Both the position numbers and the translations under genes were made by a program. Shown here one piece after another: positions 8,828 through 17,512 of a stretch of 64,000 bases of DNA; within the stretch, counting starts at the first letter, position 1, and every line of letters begins with the position of its first letter. A model generated the notes under the pieces. It worked only from the letters and a program-made list of their open reading frames with translations, made no database searches and was not told the DNA's origin. Source of the DNA: Lachnospiraceae bacterium UBA7196 (lineage in GTDB: Bacteria > Bacillota > Clostridia > Lachnospirales > Lachnospiraceae); contig DKUU01000006.1 in the NCBI GenBank assembly GCA_002490835.1, positions 62,001 through 126,000 of the forward strand. The letters are read 5' to 3'.

Positions 8828-9412
8828 CTATTCTATTAATCCCATGGTCTCCTCACCGATTGCCAGATGAAACCACGCCTTGCCGATGATCGTATCCTTT
8901 TTCACCGCGCCGATATTGCCGGAACGACTGTCCTCGCTGCTGTTGCGGTTGTCCCCCAGCACGAAAAATTCATCCGAAGCCAAAAGCAGTTCATTTCGGG
9001 CGATACCGGGATCGACGATCTTATCAAAACTGTCGTCCTCCGCAAGCATCATCCCGTCTATGTACACATTTCCGTCCCGGATCTGCACCGTCTCTCCGGG
9101 AAGCCCCACCACGCGTTTCACATAATAGTGGGAATTTTTGTTTCCGTTTGGCAAAAAAACGACAACATCTCCGCGCTTTGGCATGGATATCCGATAGAGG
9201 ATACGGTTCATCAGGATCTCCTGCCCATTGTAGAGGACAGGCTCCATGGAGTCCCCAATCACGCTGGTGCGCATCCCTGCCGAAAAGACGAGGACAAAGG
9301 CCAAAAAGACAGCGACGGCGCTGCCCACAAGCAGCTCCACGATGTCCTTTATGATTCTTGGATCAAGCTTTTTCTTTTTCTGATAAAAAGTCAAGCCCTT
9401 TCGTCTGGCCAT
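8828..9412 (-). CDS. lepB: Signal peptidase I (second copy)
   Basis: 194 residues from the chosen start. The membrane anchor is LLVGSAVAVFLAFVLVFSAG, with Ser in VIGDSMEPVL, Lys in HYYVKRVVGLPGE and the box GDNRNSSEDSRSG. The open frame extends to 9475, but bases 9432-9467 of that extension form an intrinsic terminator for rplS (GC stem then T5). The ATG at 9412 follows GGAAGGA by four bases, so the extra 21 residues are probably not translated. ATG 9427 is a weaker alternative. It differs clearly from the other copy (179 residues) and is not a recent duplicate. Confidence 0.93.
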   Translation of the reverse strand: MARRKGLTFYQKKKKLDPRIIKDIVELLVGSAVAVFLAFVLVFSAGMRTSVIGDSMEPVLYNGQEILMNRILYRISMPKRGDVVVFLPNGNKNSHYYVKRVVGLPGETVQIRDGNVYIDGMMLAEDDSFDKIVDPGIARNELLLASDEFFVLGDNRNSSEDSRSGNIGAVKKDTIIGKAWFHLAIGEETMGLIE

Positions 9413-9431
9413 CTTTTCCTTCCCCATCACG

Positions 9432-9467
9432 AAAAACAGATACCCCTGATCACTCTGAGGTATCTGT
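9432..9467 (-). terminator. Intrinsic terminator after rplS
   Basis: On the minus strand a 9-bp stem (ACAGATACC with GGTATCTGT) closes a 14-base loop and runs into TTTTT. It lies 17 bases past the rplS stop. It implies that rplS transcription mostly ends before lepB. Confidence 0.8.
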
Positions 9468-9484
9468 TCCATCATCCATCTCGC

Positions 9485-9832
9485 TTATTTCACCAGTTCT
9501 TTGACCTTAGCCTTCTTACCGACGCGATCTCTCAGGTAATTCAGTTTCGCACGTCTTACTTTACCTCTTCTGACGACCTCTACCTTCTCCACGTTAGGAG
9601 AGTGCATGGGCCAAGTCTTCTCGACGCCTACACCGTTTGATACCTTACGTACTGTAAAGGTGGTTCTGTTGCCGCCGCCCTGAATCTTTAAGACGGTTCC
9701 TTCAAACACCTGAATTCTCTCGCGGTTTCCCTCCTTGATCTTACCGTACACCTTAACGGTGTCGCCCACGTGGAAGTCGCTAACGTTTTCCTTCAACTGT
9801 GCCGCTTCAATTTCTCTGATGATTTCGTTCAT
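9485..9832 (-). CDS. rplS: 50S ribosomal protein L19
   Basis: 115 residues, normal for L19, with family signatures [17 protein letters not shown] and [16 protein letters not shown]. It binds near the 30S/50S interface. The RBS is strong (CAGGAGGAGAATC before ATG). It has its own promoter and a structured leader upstream, and an intrinsic terminator downstream, so it can be expressed monocistronically with read-through into lepB-rbgA. Confidence 0.98.
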   Translation of the reverse strand: MNEIIREIEAAQLKENVSDFHVGDTVKVYGKIKEGNRERIQVFEGTVLKIQGGGNRTTFTVRKVSNGVGVEKTWPMHSPNVEKVEVVRRGKVRRAKLNYLRDRVGKKAKVKELVK

Positions 9833-9906
9833 GATTCTCCTCCTGACATGCTCCGGATGTTCTTAATACGTCTGTAACAGAGGACCATCCTTCATCACAA
9901 CATTAA
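9833..9906 (-). promoter_or_regulatory. Putative ribosomal protein L19 leader
   Basis: The 5' untranslated region between the rplS promoter and start is about 73 bases. It can pair GGATG (after GAA) with CATCC just before CGGAGCATG and the AGGAGGAG ribosome site. Firmicutes commonly carry an L19 autoregulatory leader here. The match is by position and stem only, not by a covariance model. Confidence 0.5.
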
Positions 9907-9912
9907 TAACTT

Positions 9913-9940
9913 ATCATACAATGGGCATAAATGCAAGCAA
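9913..9940 (-). promoter_or_regulatory. rplS promoter
   Basis: Minus strand -35 TTGCTT (9935-9940), 16-base spacer, -10 TATGAT (9913-9918). The start point would be near 9906, about 73 bases upstream of rplS. Bases 9941-10039, between this and the next promoter, hold nothing recognisable. Confidence 0.65.
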
Positions 9941-10039
9941 TTTTTTCATTTTCCGACCGCAATTGCGGGCTGCATAAACTACTGCCCTAGCAACTGCATC
10001 GACATAAGAATCAGCATAAGAAGAATCTGAGAAGAGTCA

Positions 10040-10068
10040 TTGAGTCACTTACATATCTATGATATAAT
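10040..10068 (+). promoter_or_regulatory. Promoter of the GGDEF gene
   Basis: -35 TTGAGT (10040-10045), 17-base spacer, -10 TATAAT (10063-10068). The ~90-base leader to 10168 contains a small hairpin (GACAG-loop-CTGTC), but it does not resemble a c-di-GMP riboswitch. Confidence 0.7.
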
Positions 10069-10167
10069 TTTACATGTTATATTGCAACACCCGTTTATGA
10101 ACAGAGCTGCGCCGTCATAAATCAAAGACAGACTGCTGTCTCAAGACCGGTCCGGATGGAGACTTAA

Positions 10168-12111
10168 ATGAAAAGAATCGCAATGATAATGGAAGCTAAC
10201 AAGCGTGCCTTCGCCTGCACGCGCGCCGCATGGTTTTTGAAAAAGATCAGGGCAATGGAAGAGGAAATCAGTATCTACATTTTCCGAAGCGCCGGCGCAT
10301 GGACCTTAGATACGAATTATAATGTCGGCGAATACAATATCTACCATTTACCGGATCTGACGGATTTCGACGGCGTCATACTGGATGTGAACAGCATCCA
10401 CCAGCGGGAACATTACGGCTGCGGCTCGACGGCATGGGAATATATCGTAAATGCCGCAAGGCAGTCCGGCAAACCCGTTCTTTCTCTGGCAAACAAGATT
10501 GACGGTTTCTATTATGTCGGCATCGATAATTATAAATCAATGCGGATCATGATAGAACATGTTTTTCAAGTCCACGGGTGTACTGACTATTGGTTCATCA
10601 TGGGTCCGAAGGATAACTATGAAAACGGCCAGCGAATGCAGTCCATCATCGATTATTTGGAAGAACACCATATTCCCTGCGGGGACGATCGATTCTACTG
10701 TGAAAGTTTTGAGATCAAAAACGGATACCGGGGATTTATGAAGCTCTACGAAACGCACGGCAAGTCTCCTGAAGCCGTTATCTGCGCCAATGACGAGATT
10801 GCCGTTGGCGTCTGTAAAGCCGCGTCAGAGATGGGCTTTTCCGTACCCGGAGATTTTATTGTCACAGGCTTTGATAATTTTGACAAGGCATCCTATTTTT
10901 CACCGCGGATCACAACGATCGACCAACAGCAAAAGCGGCTGGTCGATACGAGTATGGAGCTTTTTTTAGGCGCATGGCGTGGTGAAACGGTAGAGAAATG
11001 CTGCTATACGGAAGCGGAAGGCGTCTTCTGGGACAGCTGCGGCTGCCGCACGGATGTCGAGACCGATCTGGCGGAACATGTCCGTCAGGAGATCCTGCTG
11101 GAAGCCGAACAGGCCGACTTTGAAGCAGAGATCAGTCTATTGGAATACGAATTGCTGTACTGTAAAACATCGGAACAGATGTATGAAAAGATTTTAACAG
11201 GGATGCCTTCTTTGCGCTGCGAAGATATGTATCTGGTACTTGATGAAAACGTCGAGAATTTTCACCGGGCGGCGGGCAGCTCTTTGGAAGATTTCGTAAA
11301 ACTCTCCGGAAACGGCATCTTCCATGAAAACGGTTATCCGGAAATCATGAAGAGAATATTCCTCGATCGGGAAAGCGGAACCATCAGGATGGAGACACAA
11401 CGCAGGGAGACATTGACCTGCGCGCACGAGAAAAATCCGGGCAATAAGGAATATCTGTTTCTGCCCCTTCATTTCAACCAATATACGGTCGGGTATATTG
11501 TGATCGTGAATGCTGTCCGACTGATGGAAAACCGGTCATTGAATAAAATGATGAGTACGATCATGACCAGCATGGAGAACTTTTATCGCAATAAAAGACT
11601 GGAATCCATGAACCGGCATCTGGAAGAGCTCTCCATGCGGGATGCCATGACAGATCTTTATAACCGTCTGGGTTATCAGAATCTGGCCTGCCGGATTTTT
11701 TCGGAACATAAAGAAAGCAACAAAGATCTGAGCATTCTTTTCATCGATATGGACCGTCTGAAATATATGAACGATACCTATGGCCATGAATGCGGCGATC
11801 TTGCGATAAAGATCACGGCGAAGGCCATCCTCAAATATCTCCCTGATGACGCGATCGCGATCCGCATGGGCGGGGATGAGTTCCTGATGATCCTGCCTAA
11901 GAGGCCGTCGGAAGAGATCGCAGAAATCACGGCGGCTGTCCGGGCCCATATCGACGCAGACGCGAAAACCCACAAACTGCCCTGTGAGCTGAGTATCAGC
12001 GCCGGCAGCATCGATACGGATATGCGCAGTGACAAAGAATTGGATGATTATGTGCGATTGGCCGATGAAATCATGTATCAGGAAAAAAGTGCCAAAAAGA
12101 AACAGCGATAA
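10168..12111 (+). CDS. Diguanylate cyclase with LacI-like ligand-binding domain
   Basis: 647 residues. Residues ~1-285 resemble the periplasmic-binding-protein fold of LacI-type regulators (VILDVNSI, then AVICANDEIAVGVCKAASEM and VTGFDNFDKASYFSPRITTI). There is no N-terminal helix-turn-helix and no signal peptide or membrane segment, so it is a cytosolic sensor. A middle region (~300-480) looks helical and GAF-like. The C-terminal GGDEF domain (~480-645) has an intact active site (RMGGDEFLMIL, about residue 570). The product-inhibition RxxD site is not present ahead of it. It probably makes c-di-GMP in response to a small ligand such as a sugar. It is a single gene with its own promoter, convergent with trmD. 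GGAG precedes the start. Confidence 0.88.
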   Translation: MKRIAMIMEANKRAFACTRAAWFLKKIRAMEEEISIYIFRSAGAWTLDTNYNVGEYNIYHLPDLTDFDGVILDVNSIHQREHYGCGSTAWEYIVNAARQSGKPVLSLANKIDGFYYVGIDNYKSMRIMIEHVFQVHGCTDYWFIMGPKDNYENGQRMQSIIDYLEEHHIPCGDDRFYCESFEIKNGYRGFMKLYETHGKSPEAVICANDEIAVGVCKAASEMGFSVPGDFIVTGFDNFDKASYFSPRITTIDQQQKRLVDTSMELFLGAWRGETVEKCCYTEAEGVFWDSCGCRTDVETDLAEHVRQEILLEAEQADFEAEISLLEYELLYCKTSEQMYEKILTGMPSLRCEDMYLVLDENVENFHRAAGSSLEDFVKLSGNGIFHENGYPEIMKRIFLDRESGTIRMETQRRETLTCAHEKNPGNKEYLFLPLHFNQYTVGYIVIVNAVRLMENRSLNKMMSTIMTSMENFYRNKRLESMNRHLEELSMRDAMTDLYNRLGYQNLACRIFSEHKESNKDLSILFIDMDRLKYMNDTYGHECGDLAIKITAKAILKYLPDDAIAIRMGGDEFLMILPKRPSEEIAEITAAVRAHIDADAKTHKLPCELSISAGSIDTDMRSDKELDDYVRLADEIMYQEKSAKKKQR

Positions 12112-12134
12112 TCAAAAGCATTTTCACGCCGGTA

Positions 12135-12854
12135 TCACCTATGCGTATCCATATATTTCTCATAGAGATCCGGTCTTCTCTCCTTTGTCCGCATAAGCGC
12201 CTGTTCTAACCGCCATGCGTCCACCTTCGCATGGTCGCCGGAAAGAAGCACCTGCGGCACCTGCTTATCATGCCAGATTTCCGGTCTGGAATACTGCGGA
12301 TATTCTAACAGCCCGTTCCCAAAGGACTCCGTTTCCGCCGACTCGTCATTGTGAAGGACTCCCGGCACCAGTCGGGCGATCGCGTCCACCATCACCATCG
12401 CCGGCAGCTCGCCGCCTGTCAGCACGTAATCTCCAATCGAGATCTCATCCGTGACGATCTCTTCCAGCACCCGCTCATCGATGCCTTCATAGTGACCGCA
12501 GAGAAAGATCAGTTCCTCTTCCTTTGAAAGCTCCTGCGCCATCTCCTGCCGAAAGGGCTTCCCCTGCGGCGTTACATAGATAACGCGCGTTTTTTTATTT
12601 CCATCTCCGTTTTGACTAATACGGTCAACCACTGCCCGATACGCATCGTAGACGGGCTGGGCCTGCATCAGCATCCCCGCGCCGCCGCCATAGGTGTAAT
12701 CGTCCACCCTGCCGTGCTTATTTTCTGTGTAATCCCTGATATTGACCGCTTCTATCGAAATATCTCCCCGCGCCGCCGCCCGGCCGAGGATGCTCGTGTT
12801 AAGCCCCTGCATGACCATTTCCGGAAATAACGTCAGGATATGGAAATTTACCAT
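12135..12854 (-). CDS. trmD: tRNA (guanine37-N1)-methyltransferase
   Basis: 239 residues. SPOUT-class methyltransferase that makes m1G37. The trefoil-knot SAM site shows as IYVTPQGKPF, LCGHYEGIDERVLE and SIGDYVLTGGELPAM. The open frame could begin at TTG 12869, but the ATG at 12854 has GGAGG seven bases upstream and gives the family N-terminus (MVNFHILTLFPEM). It is the last gene of the ylxM-ffh-rpsP-khpA-rimM-trmD order conserved across Firmicutes. Confidence 0.97.
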   Translation of the reverse strand: MVNFHILTLFPEMVMQGLNTSILGRAAARGDISIEAVNIRDYTENKHGRVDDYTYGGGAGMLMQAQPVYDAYRAVVDRISQNGDGNKKTRVIYVTPQGKPFRQEMAQELSKEEELIFLCGHYEGIDERVLEEIVTDEISIGDYVLTGGELPAMVMVDAIARLVPGVLHNDESAETESFGNGLLEYPQYSRPEIWHDKQVPQVLLSGDHAKVDAWRLEQALMRTKERRPDLYEKYMDTHR

Positions 12855-12934
12855 TGTCGTGTCCTCCAAAATATGCTCCGCCCTGCAAAATCAGCCCTGT
12901 CGGCAATGATCCTATTATGGTGCTATCCTATATC

Positions 12935-13441
12935 CTACAATAACCCATCCATGATATGCACTTCCATCACACGGCTGTCCATATCCACTTTTTTGATACA
13001 TTCTTTGATCGCGGGCAAAAGGACATCCGCCTCCCCCTCGCGGCTGACCACATAGACATCATTGGCTCCGGTGGCAAGCACCTCTTTTAGAACGCCAAAC
13101 GGCGCGCCGTCCTCCGTCACCACCTGCATGCCGATCATGTCCGCCACAAAGTATTCGTCCTTTTTCAGCTTCACCGCCTGATCGCGGGATACCAAAAGCT
13201 TTCCCTGCTTATACTTCTCCACGTCATTGATGGAGTCAAGGCCCTTAAACTTTAAGATCGCGAACTGCTTAAAGAACTTGACGCCCTCGATCTCCAGTAA
13301 AAGACGCTCCTTTCCGGTATCGAGCGTCACCTGTTTCAATTTCTTAAAGCGGTTTGCGTCGTCCGTGGTGGGAAACACTTTCACTTCCCCGCGGATCCCG
13401 TGCGTCTGCGTGATCACGCCCACCTGCAGTTCGTCATTCAT
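12935..13441 (-). CDS. rimM: 16S rRNA processing protein RimM
   Basis: 168 residues with N-terminal RimM barrel ([20 protein letters not shown]) and a C-terminal PRC-barrel ([20 protein letters not shown], then [16 protein letters not shown]). It assists 30S head assembly by binding S19. GAGGATAGCGT lies ahead of the ATG. Confidence 0.96.
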   Translation of the reverse strand: MNDELQVGVITQTHGIRGEVKVFPTTDDANRFKKLKQVTLDTGKERLLLEIEGVKFFKQFAILKFKGLDSINDVEKYKQGKLLVSRDQAVKLKKDEYFVADMIGMQVVTEDGAPFGVLKEVLATGANDVYVVSREGEADVLLPAIKECIKKVDMDSRVMEVHIMDGLL

Positions 13442-13462
13442 ACGCTATCCTCATATAAAGCA

Positions 13463-13487
13463 ACCCGGAACGGTTTGCATTCCGGGT
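13463..13487 (-). terminator. Hairpin between khpA and rimM
   Basis: Perfect 8-bp inverted repeat ACCCGGAA/TTCCGGGT around a 9-base loop. On the minus strand it is followed by TTGCTTTATA, a poor T-tract. It may be a weak attenuator or an RNA-processing/stability element inside the operon. Confidence 0.4.
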
Positions 13488-13495
13488 CTGCCCTT

Positions 13496-13723
13496 TCAGA
13501 TGATCTCCACATCCACTCTCTTATTATCCTTCGATGACGCCGCCTTTACCACAGAGCGGATTGCCTTGGCAATGCGTCCCTGTTTGCCGATGACCTTGCC
13601 CATATCGGAAGGCGCTACATGGAGTTCCACGGTAATGTTCTTACCTTCCTCCTTCTGCGTCACTACCACTTCGTCAGGGTTTTCAACAAGAGCTTTTGCG
13701 ATCACTTCAACCAATTCTTTCAT
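13496..13723 (-). CDS. khpA: KH-domain RNA-binding protein KhpA
   Basis: 75 residues, the whole being a type II KH domain with the GxxG loop in VIGKQGRIAKAIRSVVKAAS. KhpA/YlqC proteins bind RNA, often as a dimer with KhpB/Jag, and affect cell size and division in streptococci. Strong RBS (TTGGAGGTAGACT). Located between rpsP and rimM as in other Firmicutes. Confidence 0.95.
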   Translation of the reverse strand: MKELVEVIAKALVENPDEVVVTQKEEGKNITVELHVAPSDMGKVIGKQGRIAKAIRSVVKAASSKDNKRVDVEII

Positions 13724-13768
13724 AGTCTACCTCCAAAAGCGACTTGAATGGAACAGTTACAAATGCCC

Positions 13769-14014
13769 CTACTTTGTTACCCCTACCGTCTTGAAGATCC
13801 TGCTTACGATCTCCGTGGGCTGCGCGCCGTTAGCCAGCCACTTCTTCGCCTCTTCCTCGTTCACCTTGTAGGTGCTGGGATCCGTGTTGGGATCGTAGGT
13901 CCCGATCTCGGCGATACATCTGCCGTCTCTGGGGGATCTGGAATCCGCCACAACGATCCTGTAGAAAGGATGTTTTTTCTGACCCATTCTTCTTAATCTG
14001 ATTTTAACTGCCAT
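13769..14014 (-). CDS. rpsP: 30S ribosomal protein S16
   Basis: 81 residues. Starts [20 protein letters not shown] and carries the family motif [30 protein letters not shown] is well placed. It follows ffh by 47 bases and precedes khpA. Confidence 0.98.
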   Translation of the reverse strand: MAVKIRLRRMGQKKHPFYRIVVADSRSPRDGRCIAEIGTYDPNTDPSTYKVNEEEAKKWLANGAQPTEIVSRIFKTVGVTK

Positions 14015-14061
14015 TTTTCTCTGCCTCCTGTAAAATAAATAATAGTTGTTATTTTGAAATC

Positions 14062-15426
14062 CTAAAAAGGAAATTTCATACCACCCATGCCGCCGAACAA
14101 TCCACGGCCCTTTTTGCCTCCCATCATGCCGGGAAGCTGCTTCATCATCTTCTGGGACTGCTCAAACTGCTTGATAAAACGGTTCACCACCGCGATATCC
14201 ACACCGGCTCCCGCCGCGATACGCCCCTTCCTGCTTGGATTTAAGAGTTTCGGATCGCGCCGCTCCTGCGGCGTCATGCTAAGGACGATCGCCTCCATGC
14301 GCGCCATCTGCTTCTCATCCACCGCAGACTCGATATCCCCCAGTTGTTTTCCCATCCCCATCATGCCAAGGATGCTGGAAAGGCCGCCCATGTTCCGCAT
14401 CTGCTTCATGCTCTCAAGGTAGTCCTCAAAATCGAACTTTCCCTTCTTCATGCGCTCCGCCATATCGCGTTCTTTTTCTTCATCTATATCAAGATTTTGC
14501 TGCGCCTTCTCGATCAGGGTGAGTACGTCTCCCATCCCCAAGATCCGGTTGGCCATGCGGTCGGGATAAAACTGCTCTAAGTCGGAAAGCTTCTCCCCCA
14601 TACCGATGTAGAGGATCGGCTTGCCTGTCACCGCCTTGACGGAGAGCGCCGCGCCGCCTCTGGAATCGCCGTCCATCTTGGAGAGGATCACGCCGTCGAT
14701 GCCCACCTTCTCGTCAAAGTCCCTGGCCACGTTCACCGCGTCCTGTCCCGTCATAGCGTCCACCACCAGAAGGGTCTGGTGTACGGTAACGTTCTCTTTA
14801 ATCTCGGCAAGCTCCGCCATCATTTCCTCGTCGATATGCAGACGACCCGCCGTATCAAGGATCACGACATTGTGACCGTTCTTCTCCGCATGCTCCAAGG
14901 CTGCTTTGGCAATATCCACAGGCTTGTGATTCTCTCCCATGGAAAAGACGTCCACCTGCTGCTTTTCCCCGTTGATCTGTAACTGCTTGATCGCTGCAGG
15001 ACGGTACACGTCGCAGGCGACCAGCAGAGATTTCTTTCCTTTGAGTTTCAGCTTTCCGGCGATCTTTGCCGTGGTGGTGGTCTTACCTGCGCCCTGTAAG
15101 CCGCACATCATAATGACAGTGATGGATTTACCGGGCTGCATGACGATCTCCGTGGTCTCAGAGCCCATCAGGGCAACCATTTCTTCATTTACGATCTTGA
15201 CCACCATCTGTCCGGGATTTAAGCCGTTTAACACATCCGTGCCCACCGCCCGCTCTTCCACGGACTTTACGAACTGCTTCACCACCTTAAAGCTGACATC
15301 AGCCTCAAGGAGCGCCATCTTAACCTCCTTTAAGGCGGTCTTTACGTCCTCCTCGGTGAGGCGGCCCTTGCTTCTGAGGCTTTTAAACACATTCTGCAGT
15401 TTATCGGTCAAACTCTCAAACGCCAT
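14062..15426 (-). CDS. ffh: Signal recognition particle protein Ffh
   Basis: 454 residues. SRP54 GTPase that binds signal sequences through its Met-rich M domain. The NG domain shows [16 protein letters not shown] (G1), [13 protein letters not shown] (G3) and [10 protein letters not shown]. The C-terminal M domain ends in a Met/Gly-rich tail ([13 protein letters not shown]). The longest frame starts at 15462, where AAAGGG abuts the ATG. The internal ATG at 15426 gives the canonical N-terminus [11 protein letters not shown] and is preferred. ylxM, its usual operon partner, is upstream. The receptor FtsY is encoded at 30067. Confidence 0.96.
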   Translation of the reverse strand: MAFESLTDKLQNVFKSLRSKGRLTEEDVKTALKEVKMALLEADVSFKVVKQFVKSVEERAVGTDVLNGLNPGQMVVKIVNEEMVALMGSETTEIVMQPGKSITVIMMCGLQGAGKTTTTAKIAGKLKLKGKKSLLVACDVYRPAAIKQLQINGEKQQVDVFSMGENHKPVDIAKAALEHAEKNGHNVVILDTAGRLHIDEEMMAELAEIKENVTVHQTLLVVDAMTGQDAVNVARDFDEKVGIDGVILSKMDGDSRGGAALSVKAVTGKPILYIGMGEKLSDLEQFYPDRMANRILGMGDVLTLIEKAQQNLDIDEEKERDMAERMKKGKFDFEDYLESMKQMRNMGGLSSILGMMGMGKQLGDIESAVDEKQMARMEAIVLSMTPQERRDPKLLNPSRKGRIAAGAGVDIAVVNRFIKQFEQSQKMMKQLPGMMGGKKGRGLFGGMGGMKFPF

Positions 15427-15494
15427 CTGCGCTACGCCTTTCTGCCAAATACAGCGGCACATCCCTTTTGATAAATCACTTGACGCATCCCAAA

Positions 15495-15848
15495 CTACAA
15501 TTCCTGCATAATCTTTGCCGAAAGCTCCCTGATCCGGGAACCGTAAGCTGCCGCGTCTTTTAACTCGCCGCTCTCATACTGCGCCGAGAGGCGGTTGATT
15601 TCCTCAATCTTTTCCCGAACACTCGCAAATCTGGCTACCAGCTTTAATTTCTCCTCGTAGCCAAGAAGCGTCTTGTCGCAGCGTTTCACGATGTCGTGTA
15701 CCGCCTGCCTGCTGACGCCCTCCTGCTCCGCGATCTCTCCGAGAGAAAGATTTTCGTACACCACGCTCTCGTAAATTTCCTGCTGGTGCTTTGTCAAAAG
15801 CTCGCCATAGAAATCATATAGTAATCCCTGTTCTACGATCTTTTCCAT
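15495..15848 (-). CDS. ylxM: YlxM/p13-like DNA-binding protein (UPF0122)
   Basis: 117 residues with a sigma-70 region-4-like helix-turn-helix (LSLGEIAEQEGVSRQAVHDI) and a helical C-terminal tail. YlxM-family proteins accompany ffh and in streptococci modulate SRP GTPase activity. The near-consensus promoter places its +1 within a base or two of the ATG (15848), and there is no Shine-Dalgarno sequence, so this first cistron may be leaderless. Family alignment from memory supports this ATG rather than a later one. Confidence 0.92.
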   Translation of the reverse strand: MEKIVEQGLLYDFYGELLTKHQQEIYESVVYENLSLGEIAEQEGVSRQAVHDIVKRCDKTLLGYEEKLKLVARFASVREKIEEINRLSAQYESGELKDAAAYGSRIRELSAKIMQEL

Positions 15849-15854
15849 TTCTGC

Positions 15855-15883
15855 ATTGTACTATAGGCGTGACAGTGTGTCAA
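15855..15883 (-). promoter_or_regulatory. Promoter of the ylxM-ffh operon
   Basis: Minus strand -35 TTGACA (15878-15883), 17-base spacer, -10 TACAAT (15855-15860). The -35 is part of the inverted repeat TGACA-CAC-TGTCA, a possible operator. Expected +1 is about 15848, the A of the ylxM start codon. Confidence 0.8.
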
Positions 15884-15940
15884 GTATTTTTTCTTGACAG
15901 CCTGAAGTCGAGATTTTTAACCGTCTGTCCGCCCTTCATT

Positions 15941-16444
15941 TTATGAAAGCAGTTTATCATAAGCCAGCTTTCCGCTTCCTTGAAATATAATGATTCCGCA
16001 TTGAGAAAAATGATTTTTTTCCAGAATATGCTGCATACGTTTGTTGGGAAAATCCGTATCCACACGGATATAGGATATTTGTTTATCTAAACATAATTTT
16101 TCAATCAATGCAAAGGTCTTATCCACCAACCCCATCCCTCGAAACTTTGCAAGGAATGCCATACGGTGAACAACAGCATAGGGCTTGTCTGCATTCCAGT
16201 GCCCTTCAATTTGTGCATAAGCCGGTTCCCCTGAAAAGTCAATACACATATACCCTGCAATCGTACCGTCTACCTTGAGAACATATCCGATTCCCAGATT
16301 CACGTCGTTGCGAATGGTATCCATATTAGGGTAATCTTCTGTCCATTGAACAAATCCCTGCTCTTGTTGGAATTGACGCCCCTCATCAATGATTTGACTG
16401 CACAGTTCTACATCGTCGACTCCTGCCGGTTCCAACACATACAT
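15941..16444 (-). CDS. GNAT family N-acetyltransferase
   Basis: 167 residues, one GNAT domain (acetyl-CoA site near AFLAKFRGMGLVDKTFALIE; C-terminal VDTDFPNKRMQHILEKNHF). The substrate is unknown. The frame extends to 16471, but the ATG at 16444 has AAAGGA seven bases upstream and is preferred. Its composition is visibly more AT-rich than the flanking housekeeping genes, suggesting acquisition. Upstream lie a promoter and, inside the leader, an intrinsic-terminator-like hairpin, hinting at attenuation control of the kind seen for some antibiotic-modifying enzymes. That link is inference. Confidence 0.85.
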   Translation of the reverse strand: MYVLEPAGVDDVELCSQIIDEGRQFQQEQGFVQWTEDYPNMDTIRNDVNLGIGYVLKVDGTIAGYMCIDFSGEPAYAQIEGHWNADKPYAVVHRMAFLAKFRGMGLVDKTFALIEKLCLDKQISYIRVDTDFPNKRMQHILEKNHFSQCGIIIFQGSGKLAYDKLLS

Positions 16445-16482
16445 AACAATTTCCTTTCTCATATGCAACACTCATTTAAAGT

Positions 16483-16517
16483 AAAAAAACCGGGAAATTG
16501 GGAAAAATTTCTCGGTT
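16483..16517 (-). terminator. Terminator-like hairpin in the leader of the GNAT gene
   Basis: Minus strand stem AACCG.GAAATT with AATTTC.CGGTT, then a run of seven T (16483-16489), ending about 38 bases before the GNAT start. Located between that gene's promoter and its start codon, so it could act as an attenuator. Confidence 0.65.
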
Positions 16518-16551
16518 GCTTATGTGAATCTGTTTTTAGGCCATTGAGCAG

Positions 16552-16580
16552 TATATAGCTTACCACAATTTTTAATACAA
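16552..16580 (-). promoter_or_regulatory. Promoter of the GNAT gene
   Basis: Minus strand -35 TTGTAT (16575-16580), 17-base spacer, -10 TATATA (16552-16557). The region is very AT-rich, so the exact hexamers are uncertain. The leader would be about 100 bases and contain the terminator-like hairpin. Confidence 0.5.
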
Positions 16581-16662
16581 GTCTACTCTTTTTTTATTTT
16601 CTTGCTATAATTTTTTTATCGGCTGATACTTACCAAAAAAACTGCAAAAGGAGGGATCCATT

Positions 16663-17502
16663 TTGATCGAATTTCAAGATATCCGCAAAAGCTATCGGGT
16701 TTCCAAACGGGAATCGGGGCTTGGCAATGCGGTAAAATCGTTTTTCAAAAGAGACTACACCCTGATCGAGGCCATAAAGGGCATCAGCTTTTCCATAGAC
16801 GACGGGGAGATGGTGGGCTATATCGGCCCGAACGGCGCGGGGAAAAGCACCACCATCAAGATTTTAAGCGGCATCCTGATGCCGGATGGCGGCACCTGTG
16901 TCGTGAACGGTCAGGTGCCATGGAAGGACAGGAAGGAATATGTCCGGCAGATCGGCGTTGTTTTCGGGCAGCGCTCGCAGTTGTGGTGGGATATCCCGGT
17001 CATAGATTCATTTGAGTTATTAAAGTCTATTTATGCCATCCCCTCTGCCGCATACCGCGGCAAATTGGACGAGCTGACCGGGCTTTTGCATCTGGAGGAG
17101 CTGTTAAAAACCCCCACAAGGCAGTTGTCTTTAGGACAGCGGATGCGCTGTGAGCTTGCCGCTTCGCTGCTGCACGATCCGAAGCTTTTGTTTCTGGACG
17201 AGCCGACGATCGGCCTCGATGCGGTGTCCAAGATCGCCGTGCGGGACTTTATCAGGAAGTTGAACGAGGAACATAAGACCACTGTCATCCTGACCACACA
17301 TGACATGCAGGACATTGAGGCGATCACCAACCGCGTGATCCTGATCGGCAGGGGACAGAAACTGATGGACGGGACGCTGAATGACCTGCGTGCGGAGGCA
17401 GCATCCATGGAGGCGGAAACAGGCACTGCGGACAGTGAAAACGAGGAATCGGACCTCGACCACATGATCGCCCATCTTTACGCCAAATTAAATATTATGT
17501 AA
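16663..17502 (+). CDS. ABC-2 type exporter ATP-binding protein
   Basis: 279 residues. Walker A is GYIGPNGAGKSTTIKIL, signature LSLGQRMRCELAASLL, Walker B LLFLDEPTIGLD, and the switch His is in LTTHDMQDIEAI. The start is TTG at 16663 with AGGAGG eight bases upstream. The N-terminal insertion (VSKRESGLGNAVKSFFKRDY) and the pairing with two ~267-residue permeases match the PF06182-like (DUF990) exporter group, which includes viologen- and daunorubicin-type exporters. Substrate unknown. First gene of a three-gene operon. Confidence 0.92.
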   Translation: MIEFQDIRKSYRVSKRESGLGNAVKSFFKRDYTLIEAIKGISFSIDDGEMVGYIGPNGAGKSTTIKILSGILMPDGGTCVVNGQVPWKDRKEYVRQIGVVFGQRSQLWWDIPVIDSFELLKSIYAIPSAAYRGKLDELTGLLHLEELLKTPTRQLSLGQRMRCELAASLLHDPKLLFLDEPTIGLDAVSKIAVRDFIRKLNEEHKTTVILTTHDMQDIEAITNRVILIGRGQKLMDGTLNDLRAEAASMEAETGTADSENEESDLDHMIAHLYAKLNIM

Positions 17503-17512
17503 GGAGGAAGCC

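Noticed and set aside
7400..9412. The two signal peptidase genes as a recent tandem duplication
   Set aside because: The proteins differ in length and in most residues outside the catalytic boxes; they are long-diverged paralogues.
9413..9475. N-terminal 21-codon extension of the second signal peptidase
   Set aside because: These bases form the rplS terminator hairpin and T-tract, and ATG 9412 has a good Shine-Dalgarno sequence.
10075..10167. c-di-GMP riboswitch in the leader of the GGDEF gene
   Set aside because: Only a small GACAG/CTGTC hairpin is present; the conserved GEMM core was not found.
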